Of a DNA stretch of 28,802 nt, positions 21,349 to 28,802 are shown piece after piece (the first letter of the stretch is position 1; every line of letters begins with the position of its first letter). The stretch covers positions 1 through 28,802 of the forward strand of contig LSSL01003224.1 in assembly GCA_001953115.1 (NCBI GenBank). Reading direction: 5' to 3'. The stretch comes from Smittium mucronatum. Its lineage: Eukaryota > Kickxellomycota > Harpellomycetes > Harpellales > Legeriomycetaceae. The position numbers and the translations under genes were made by a program. The notes below the pieces were generated by a model. It was given only the letters and a program-made list of their open reading frames with translations. It ran no database searches and was not told where the DNA came from.

Positions 21349-21589
21349 CACTGAAACCTTGCATATCCAACCAGAAATCTGATATCTATCACTAAAAACT
21401 GACACTAATCACTAGAATCTGTTATTTACTGCATTTTTCACCGCTAAAATCCGAGCTTCATCACTAAAAAAAATTTCTATTTATTTGTTGGACAAGTTTT
21501 CTTAAACTCTTGCAAATATTTCCTTTCTAAGAATTCGATATTTTTCCCTTATTATTCGTTAAATATATGAATATGATTTTTGATCTTAA
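21349..21589 (+). repeat. Left terminal inverted repeat of element C
   Basis: Pairs with 23214-23435. It carries an extra 20-bp segment (ACACTAATCACTAGAATCTG) absent from the right arm, apparently a local duplication of the neighbouring ATCACTAAAAACTG motif. Short CACTAAAA-type units recur through the arm. Confidence 0.8.
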
Positions 21590-21752
21590 CTGAGACGATA
21601 AATCCCACCTCAAATTTTTCAAAGCAAAATCATAATTATACCTAAAAACCCCCAACGAAAACCATAAGTTATACCCATAAAAAAAAATTTCCTATTGTCG
21701 CGGGGTAAAATATACGACCGAGTACAAAGAACAATTTTTCATGTTAATAATA

Positions 21753-21860
21753 ATAAAAAAAGTAAACGGAGAGGACAAAGAAGACAAAGAAAATAATGAA
21801 AGGGAAAGAAAGGAAAAGGAAAAGATTAAAAAGAAGCAAAAAACAAACAAAAAACAAACA
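21753..21860 (+). repeat. Polypurine (A/G-rich) low-complexity tract
   Basis: About 108 plus-strand bases with only scattered C and T. It produces Lys/Glu-rich frames on plus and a Phe/Ser/Leu-rich 99-codon frame on minus (21692-21991), neither of which has recognisable domain content. Confidence 0.75.
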
Positions 21861-22182
21861 ACTTTTGTTTTTTTTCCAGATTGAATTACCACGTGAATTA
21901 ATTTTGTATTTTGAGTTAAAATATAACCAAATCCTATTGGATAAACTAAATTCAAAAAAAATTTAAAAAAAAGACAAAGATAATCCATCAAAACTTATTA
22001 CTAAAGTTGCAATATTAAAAGAAGAAAGTGGATCGATGAGACTTTGAGCAATAGTAAGAAATATAATAGTAAAGAGGATGCGCAAACAACAAGTTACAGA
22101 AAAGTCTGTCAAATTTATATATAAAGGGAATACAAGTCAGCTTTCTTGGTTCGGGCCCCCGCGGAAAACTTCTTATAAATAA
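21766..22182 (+). pseudogene. Possible decayed reading frame inside element C, unrecognised
   Basis: One frame runs 139 codons with only two internal stops, TAA at 21964-21966 and TGA at 22045-22047, then ends at TAA 22180-22182. In DNA of this composition about one codon in ten should be a stop. An ATG at 21796 opens a 56-codon ORF. The first third is a Lys/Arg-rich product of the purine tract. After a polypyrimidine-AG boundary (21866-21879) comes QIELPRELILYFELKYNQ, then NPSKLITKVAILKEESGS, and last SQLSWFGPPRKTSYK. No family was recognised. Its place between terminal repeats makes a transposon-gene fossil plausible, but purine richness alone reduces stops in the first part and chance is not excluded. 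Confidence 0.22.
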
Positions 22183-22458
22183 CATTTAAAAGTTGACAAA
22201 TAAATAAGCCCAAACTATCTGAGTAAAAAGTAATTGAAAATTAAAACTCATAATATATTTCGGCTCAAAAAATTAAAATACTGATACTTATTCAAAACTT
22301 ATAAGCTTAAAAATTAGTTATTTTTTTTTCTTTCCTTTAAAACGCACCTACATTTGTCCTATCTTTAATTTCTTTTCATATTATTAAAACCCTTAATTGA
22401 AAATAAAGGTATTGTAACTCTTAAAAACTACCACACTATTATTTTAGAACAAGCGAAA

Positions 22459-22516
22459 TTAGGTTCATATTAACTGCACCTAATATTTGGTAAAATCTAA
22501 CGTATATTTACCAAAT
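22459..22516. repeat. Two adjacent hairpins in element C interior
   Basis: TTAGGT (22459-22464) pairs with ACCTAA (22478-22483). Immediately after, ATTTGGTAAA (22485-22494) pairs with TTTACCAAAT (22507-22516), a perfect 10-bp stem. Confidence 0.5.
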
Positions 22517-23108
22517 TGATTAATAAATATAATATTAATTCCACCATCAACAATAGATAATGTTTTGTGATATTATATTAATCGCTTCACGTTTAATAAC
22601 ATAAAAATTCTAGAAATTTTAGTTATTTTTAAATATCTTGGTTCAATTTAAATTCAATAAAAATTTACGATATAGCTATTTTAATATCACTTGGAATTTA
22701 TTTCAAATTTTTAAAGTATATTTAAATCGTTGTCCAGTTTTTTGTTGATTTATTAATGTATTATAGCTCTAGATACTGATAAAAAAAATTAATTCTAATG
22801 CACTAAATATGTTGCAACATATATAAAGGTGGTGATTTAGTTTTAAACTGTAAAAAACTAGATGAAATAGATTTGAAAAATAGTTGAAAGTATTTTAGAA
22901 ATTCGGCTCGACTATTAATAAAACAAGATTTAATCCATAAGTAAAAAATTCATTTTAAATACACATTAAAGAGTTTTATAAAACACTGATAAGTAAAATG
23001 ATCTTAATATTTTTATTTTTTCTCTATAAATAGATATAAAATCCTCCCAAGTGCGTACAAGAACGATTGGTGTAGAATTATTTTTGCGATAAAAAGGGAG
23101 ATGTTGAA

Positions 23109-23132
23109 ATTCCCCTATACATTCCCCTATAC
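23109..23132 (+). repeat. 12-bp perfect tandem duplication
   Basis: ATTCCCCTATAC twice in a row, followed by a partial third unit ATTCTCAT. It lies inside element C near its right arm. Confidence 0.85.
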
Positions 23133-23213
23133 ATTCTCATTCCATTAATTCAATTTTTTAATGCTTATAAGATAAATTTAAAGTTTAAGGATATTTGAAA
23201 TTTTTTTCCTTTA

Positions 23214-23435
23214 TTAATATCAAAAATCATATCCATATATTTATCGAATAATAAGGATAACTTTATCGAACTTCTTAGAAAGGAAAGATTCGCAAGCGTT
23301 TAAGAAAAATTTTCCAATAAATAAATAGAAATTTTTTTTAGTGAGGAAGCACAAATTTTGGTGGTGAAAAATGCAGTAAATAACAGTTTTTAGTGATGGG
23401 TATCAGATTTCGGGTTGGCTATTCAAGGATTAGTG
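23214..23435 (-). repeat. Right terminal inverted repeat of element C
   Basis: Inverted partner of 21349-21589. Exact shared blocks include TTATTTACTGCATTTTTCAC and TTTCCTTTCTAAGAA in left-arm orientation. Homology stops sharply at GATTTTTGATNTTAA on the inner side. Confidence 0.8.
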
Positions 23436-24840
23436 TAAATTTAAATTTTTACCCATAATAAAGAAATTTCATATGAGAAAAGCTTTAAACTAAAACTGGT
23501 ATAAGATGTTTAAGTGAAATATCAATTAAATATTCATGTATTATTTTTTTAAAAAAATAATAAAATCTAAACCAGATTTTTAATCTCACAATAATTTGAA
23601 CTATTAAACTTTTTTGTATAAAAATATAAGTATAATATGAAATATCAGTGTAAATAATAGCATGTTTTTATCGGTCTAAATTTGATTTAAATTAATATAA
23701 AATCAAAATAGGATAATATTTATTTAAATATATGGAATCATCGGTCTCTGATAAAAAAATTTATTGCTAATAAGATTTATTTGTTTTTTTTTGGGGATAA
23801 AATATTCTTAACAAAAAAATTCACATTATTGGAAAAAAGTTAAATCCAAAATATGTATTTATATTGGACTTTTAAGCATTATGGCTCATTAATTTTAGAA
23901 TTAAAAAGAAGAAAAATTCTAGTTCTAAATAAATAAATGGATAGCCTGTTTAATAGTTTTGAATTTTAGCTGAGAACTTTCAGGTCAAAAATGTTAGTAG
24001 GATCTATATAAAAAAAATCCTCGAAATTAATTTTATTTAGTTAGTTAGACTTCTTATACCACCTTTATCTTATAATATATTAAAATATTATTATATGATT
24101 TAAAATATATAATATTTTTATAAAATTTATATAACATAAATCATGAGAATATTGGGAATACTAATATGGAATCGTTCAAACCGAGAAAAAACAGTTAAAT
24201 AATTTAAATTTTCTATTTTATCTGAAATTGATGTAACATTATATATGTGATTTTCTTTGTGTGCAACATTTTTACTATTAAACATTTAATAATTTCATAT
24301 TTTTCGATCTTCTATTGTACTATTATATAAACTCATTGGGTGATTTGTAAATTAAAATACAAGAAAAAAGCTATTTTTAGAAAAAAAATTAATTTTCCAG
24401 AGTTAAAATTCTTTCTCTATTTTTATTTGTAACTTTTGATTAAATATATTTATATAAAGTAGTTTAAAAATTAAAAAAAAGTCTTTTCTTGGAATTAATA
24501 TCCCACATACAAGGTTTTTTTGAAAAAAAATATTGATTATTCAGACTCAATGACATAAAATTCGAATATTAAAAACCTAAAATCAGGAAATATAATTTTT
24601 TTAAATAATATTTGTTTTCAAATATTCATTTTCAGATTACTTTTTATTTTTATTATCTTGGGTGCAAAATCATAAATAGGCTTTTTTTACCCAAATAATT
24701 TTATCGAAATTTCTGATTGAGAAAAAAACCGTGGGTTGAATTCATTTTCAATCAAGGAACTTACAATTTCTCCTAATTAAGCTAAGGGTAAATATATTTT
24801 ATTATTAAGACTAATTTTATTTAACATCTTCTCACTATCG
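23436..24840. other. AT-rich spacer between elements C and D
   Basis: No gene, RNA or convincing repeat seen; A/T runs only. Confidence 0.5.
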
Positions 24841-24916
24841 ATTTCAAAAATAGTGAAAGCAAATAAAAATACAAAAACAATAAATTCCAATTGAGTCTAA
24901 TGCAATCAAATTGAAT

Positions 24917-25102
24917 GATAGTGAAAATTGGTTTAAAAATAATGCAAACTAATTGAGTTTAGTTAAAATAAATTTAAAAATAGTAAAAATTGGCTCAAAA
25001 ATATAAATTCTAACTCAATGCAGTGAAAAAGAATTCGAAAAAAGTAAAAATCGGTTTGAAATGGTAAAGATAATTAGTAAAATATAAACTAAACCCCGAA
25101 AA
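24917..25102 (+). repeat. Three 62-bp tandem units, left arm of element D
   Basis: Units start at 24917, 24979 and 25041, exactly 62 apart. Each opens with a variant of AATAGTGAAAATTGGTTT followed about 20 bases later by an AANTAATTGAGTTTAG-like block. Confidence 0.7.
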
Positions 25103-25200
25103 GATGTAAATGAATGATCCTTTGAACTACCAGACTTTTTAATTTACAGATTTTCATATTTCCTTTTTAGTAAAAACATTTTTTAACGATATTTCGTTTT

Positions 25201-25232
25201 TTATTTGTTATAAATTTTGGAAATAACAAATA
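25201..25232. repeat. Central hairpin of element D, 11-bp stem
   Basis: TTATTTGTTAT is followed after about 10 bases by ATAACAAATAA, its perfect complement. It lies within about 40 bp of the centre of symmetry of the whole element. Confidence 0.6.
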
Positions 25233-25405
25233 ATAATTCTTAAATATTTAAAAAAGGTAATATATCAAATATTTGAAAGCTTTTCGTATTTATTTTACCC
25301 ATAGTATGAAAAAATAAAATTGATATATATTTATTTGTGTAAAAAAAAGTCTGGTATGTCTAGAATCCCCCCATATACAGTTTTTCGAATTAAAATTAAA
25401 AAATT

Positions 25406-25591
25406 TCCGATTCGAATTCACTTTTTATTAATTATACTGTACAATTTATCAACCAATTATAACTTTTTTTGGATATACTTTCACTATAATCAATTAGTTT
25501 TCACTATTCGCGAACCAATTTTCATTATTCTTGAAGTATAGTCCACTAAATCCAATTATTTTGCATTATTTACAAGCCAATTTCCATTATT
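25406..25591 (-). repeat. Three 62-bp tandem units, right arm of element D
   Basis: Read on the minus strand, units start at 25591, 25529 and 25467, again exactly 62 apart. Openings are AATAATGGAAATTGGCTTG, AATAATGAAAATTGGTTCG and a weaker AAAAAGTTATAATTGGTTG. They are the inverted counterparts of the left-arm units. The 73-codon frame at 25320-25541 lies across them and starts with TTG, so it is not annotated as a gene. Confidence 0.7.
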
Positions 25592-25661
25592 ATTGAGCTC
25601 AATTGCAGTAAAATCAATTAGGATTTACTGTTTTTGTATTTTCTTTCACTATTTTTGAAAT

Positions 25662-28600
25662 TTGTTGATAAAAGGTGTACATCACACTTAATAAGGGAAA
25701 AAGTTAGATCTAATTCGATAGTTGCATAAAATAATTTTATTCGATCATTTTTGCATATATCTCCAATAGAATGTTTTATTTTTTTCGAATTAAGTTTTCC
25801 AATATTTTATATTTTAAATAAATTTATCAATTAACCGATCAGAAAAAATTGGCTAAAAAAATTATCTATAAAATACATCAATTACAATTCAGAAACTTTA
25901 AATTCGGTCTAAAAAGCCTAAAAAATTATACACTAATCCAAAGATTTAGATTTTTTTTGTTATAATGGCAAATTGAATTCTTTTTTTGATTTTTTTTTTT
26001 ACATAAACTGAATCCGAATAAATCGGTTTCAATAATTTAAGCCCATATATATTAGGGTTATCAGATCAGTATTTAGATTTAATAAATATTTATTTGAAAA
26101 AACTTATACCTGATAATTCCGTATTAGGGTTTTAATGGCGTTTTTAATAAAATCTCATAAACCAAATCATTTTTATTTTATTTTTATATTAGTATATATA
26201 TAAACCCAATAAATTTGTTTTGGTACTTTTTATAAGCCCAAAATATTTTTTTTTATTCAAAAAAATTTCATTTTCGTTGATTTCGTCTGGTTTCTGTAAA
26301 AAAAAGCTACATTTCCACACCAAAAATTATCCAGGAACAACTTTAGATATTTCAATCTATTTTTGGGCGAAATATGCTTAATTTTGCATTGTATATACAT
26401 AATGAAAAAAATTTCACATAGATTAAAAATTCAATCTACATTTTATAAAATATCTTAAATTTTATAAATCATGTTAGCATGTACCTCTTTTTAAAAAATT
26501 CCCTAATATAAAGGACATTTAAAATCTTGAAAACAAAAACCATATATGTTAAAAATGGATGAAATATTTTTATTCTTAAGCCGGAATAATTTTTTTCAAT
26601 TTAGGGGGTTTTGTTCGTATCCTGTGTTTTATAGATTTCCACATTTGTTTAAATAAGCGTGGGAATAACGAATAATTGATGGATATATGAGTGTTTAACG
26701 TTTCATTAATATAGAAGATTCTTAGTCATAACATTCCCTTTTTTTTTCTAGGGCTTACAGGTTAGCTTTTCACCAAAATATTTTGGCTAAATATATTTTC
26801 GTGGCTTAAAAAAAGCAGGGCAATCACCCTAAAGTTTTTATAAATTATTATGTTATATTTAATTTTTTGAACGGATGAAAAAAAAGATGTTTATAATCAA
26901 TATTTTCGCTAAAAAGAGCATAAAAATCTATCACTGTAAACTTCTGGTGTGTTAAATAATCTTTGATATACAATATACAAACTTAAACCAAGTGTTTCAA
27001 CTTTAATACTGAAAAAATTTATGCTATTTAGTCAACCCTTTATAAGCCAAAAAGGATATCGAAATTATATTTATCAAACCTAAAACTTTATATTTAATGA
27101 ACTTAATAATTAAACCAATCATAAAGGTGGATTTTTTTTATAAAATTTGTACTGTCTGGAAAAATAAGTATGCTAATAAAATTCCGACATACAAAAGAAT
27201 ATAATAACGGAAAATGATGGGTATTTTTTTATCGCGGAACGTGAAAGGATAAAATAAGAGATTATTGGATTTATATCAAAATTACGAGTTTTTTTTTCTG
27301 GTGATAATAAACCCTTTTTTTTACCTTTTTAACTCCCATTATACTTAAACTACTTTGAAAAATATTACTAGTATCTAATCAATTCAAAATCAGAAAATAG
27401 GTATTGTAAAATATGACCATTATTCCAAGTCTAAGCCCAATATCGAGATTCATATTTTCTCTTTGGATTAAAATAAATAATAATTTCTCTCCTTAAACCC
27501 AAAGTTTATTTGCTGATCCATTTTTTATATAGCTTTGAAATAAACACTTGCATAAAACTTTTTTTTATTCGGGTTCTAAATATACCATTAAAAACTTTTT
27601 ATTCCTTGAAAGAAATAAGCCACGTATCTTGATGCAAAATAATATTTCAAAATTCTAAATAAAAAAAAGGAAAAAATTAAATTAGGCCTACAGTACTTTT
27701 TTTTGTTCCCCATTATATGCTGCATTTGATGTTTATTAAAATTTAAATCATATTAATAAACTCAAACAGCATTACCTGGAATATGACCATATCTAAATGA
27801 GAATAAAACTATCATAAATATTCTACAGTCAGGGAAAGTTTTATAAAGTTTCTAGGTGTTTAAAATAACAATAATATAAATAAATTCAAATTTATAATAA
27901 AATAAAGTTTATTATTTGATTCATAGTCTTTCAATTTTCTGTATATCTCTTTAAATTATAAAGATTCGAAGGAAGTTTCTGTTATTAGAAAGAATCCTCA
28001 TAATGGGCCCAAATATTAAACATTCTTATTTAACCACAGATAATCGGAATTTCTATTAATATTTGAGAGTTAGACTTAAATGCTATTTGATAAACACAAT
28101 CAGGGCGTGATAAAAAATAGATACTATTTTTGATCGATGCACAATTTTTTTAAAAAAAAATAAAGTAATTGGTTTAAATCTATATATTATTGAGTTGAAA
28201 ATATTTGATTTCACATTTAGAAATCCAAAAAAAATTTGGAGAGTGAAAGGGGTATTAATTCTGTTAAATAGGCCGCATATGCAATAAGTGAATTTGTTTG
28301 GGTTTCAGAAATAATTACCAATTATAGCGGATTTACTCAAAATATGCATATATCTATCAATTAAATGACACATCTAATCACCGTCGGTTTAAGATTTTAT
28401 TAAGCACCAATTGTGTGCTAGGGGTATTTATTTTGATAAAAACGCGTTAAAATGATAAATACAAACATTTGTCAAGATTCTGATTTTAAACGATAAAACG
28501 CAAATTTATCAATTTAAATCTAATTAATCAATACGAATCCCATTCTACGCAACATAGAGTTTATATAAATTTAAATGCTCGAAAAAACGGAATTTAGATC

Positions 28601-28802
28601 AATTGATTTGCATTTGATTTTATCAGTGTAAGGAAATTATATTGATAAACGGTTCCTATATTAATATGAAATTGGATAGCTTTCCCATATTTATTATGTT
28701 ATACTTCTAATGAAAGCTTTATTACATCTTTATTAAATACATGATTTATAGCTAATATACCAGTTAAAAGACGTCCAAAAATGCTTGAAACCCTCCAAAA
28801 AA
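25662..28802. other. Gene-free AT-rich stretch
   Basis: No open frame above chance and no RNA gene. A small hairpin-containing word near 28400-28440 (AGCACCAATTGTGTGCT then GGGGTATTTAT) weakly recalls the AGCGACCAATTATGCTTAAG region of RNA candidate copy 2, but the similarity does not extend. Two TATTAGGGTT words at about 26050 and 26124 are isolated and not telomeric. Confidence 0.5.

Larger units (their letters stand above)
21349..23435. mobile_element. Element C, about 2.1 kb, with long terminal inverted repeats
   Basis: A transposon-like unit with a 241-bp left and a 222-bp right terminal inverted repeat, about 80% identical by eye and including an exact 26-bp block and an exact 21-bp block. 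The interior of about 1.6 kb holds a purine tract, a reading frame with few stops (21766-22182), a 12-bp tandem duplication and adjacent hairpins. No intact transposase is visible, so it is either non-autonomous or decayed. No unambiguous target duplication is seen at the ends. It is the best-preserved of the inverted-repeat elements in the window. Confidence 0.7.
24841..25661. mobile_element. Foldback element D, about 820 bp, arms of 62-bp tandem units
   Basis: Left arm 24841-25140 is an imperfect inverted copy of 25343-25661. The ends match as ATTTCAAAAATAGTGAAAG against its complement, and the inner ends as CTACCAGACTTTTT against AAAAAAGTCTGGTA. Each arm contains three consecutive 62-bp units. 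A short hairpin with an 11-bp stem sits near the centre. This layout, with tandem-repeat arms around a small core, is that of classic foldback (FB-type) elements. No coding capacity is seen. Confidence 0.65.

Noticed and set aside
21692..21991. 99-codon minus-strand frame rich in Phe, Leu and Ser
   Set aside because: It is the complement of a polypurine tract, which removes stops on both strands; a low-complexity artefact.
25320..25541. 73-codon frame
   Set aside because: Starts with TTG and runs through the 62-bp tandem units of element D.
1255..25860. 16-base direct match CAGAAAAAATTGGCTA near 1255 and 25840
   Set aside because: Flanking sequence does not align. A-rich words of this length recur by chance at this composition.
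26040..26135. TTAGGG-like words suggesting telomere repeats
   Set aside because: Only two isolated occurrences 74 bases apart with no tandem array.
1..28802. CRISPR arrays, bacterial operons, Shine-Dalgarno sites or riboswitches
   Set aside because: The tRNA genes are eukaryotic, no regularly spaced repeat-spacer array exists (the 62-bp units are contiguous), and no bacterial-type gene is present.

Overview
This window is very AT-rich eukaryotic nuclear DNA, roughly 20% G+C from lines counted by hand. The only genes identified with confidence are two tRNA genes on the minus strand near position 4,100. Both have eukaryotic form: anticodons AGC (Ala) and AAG (Leu), internal A and B boxes, no encoded CCA, and a T-run terminator. 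The anticodons exclude an organelle or ordinary bacterial origin. The species cannot be named from this sequence. Lineages with this composition include anaerobic gut fungi, gene-poor microsporidia, dictyostelids and apicomplexans. No convincing protein-coding gene is present. The few standard-code frames of 60-100 codons are low-complexity or overlap repeats, and several lack an ATG.

Layout: 1-4028 is gene-free apart from hairpins and one coding-like stretch (about 2622-3026). 4029-4197 holds the tRNA-Leu/tRNA-Ala pair, 2 bases apart, with a G+C-enriched patch upstream. 4588-5695 is a degenerate inverted-repeat (foldback) element. 5696-18175 is mostly featureless AT-rich sequence with TA microsatellites, a G9 tract, two strong hairpins, a GAA-type purine tract and a 35% G+C patch (11,761-12,120). 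18,176-19,002 holds two diverged direct copies of a sequence that folds into hairpins, one of which shows compensatory changes between copies. The second copy lies just inside the left arm of another inverted-repeat pair (18,629-18,709 / 20,329-20,409). 21,349-23,435 is a 2.1-kb element with terminal inverted repeats of about 220-240 bp. 24,841-25,661 is a foldback element whose arms are built of 62-bp tandem units. 25,662-28,802 shows nothing I can support.

Taken together, this looks like intergenic or heterochromatin-like sequence: a co-transcribed tRNA pair in a field of old foldback or MITE-like elements whose arms have drifted to about 70-80% identity. The most interesting candidate is the paralogous hairpin-forming RNA pair at 18.26-18.42 kb and 18.84-19.00 kb.
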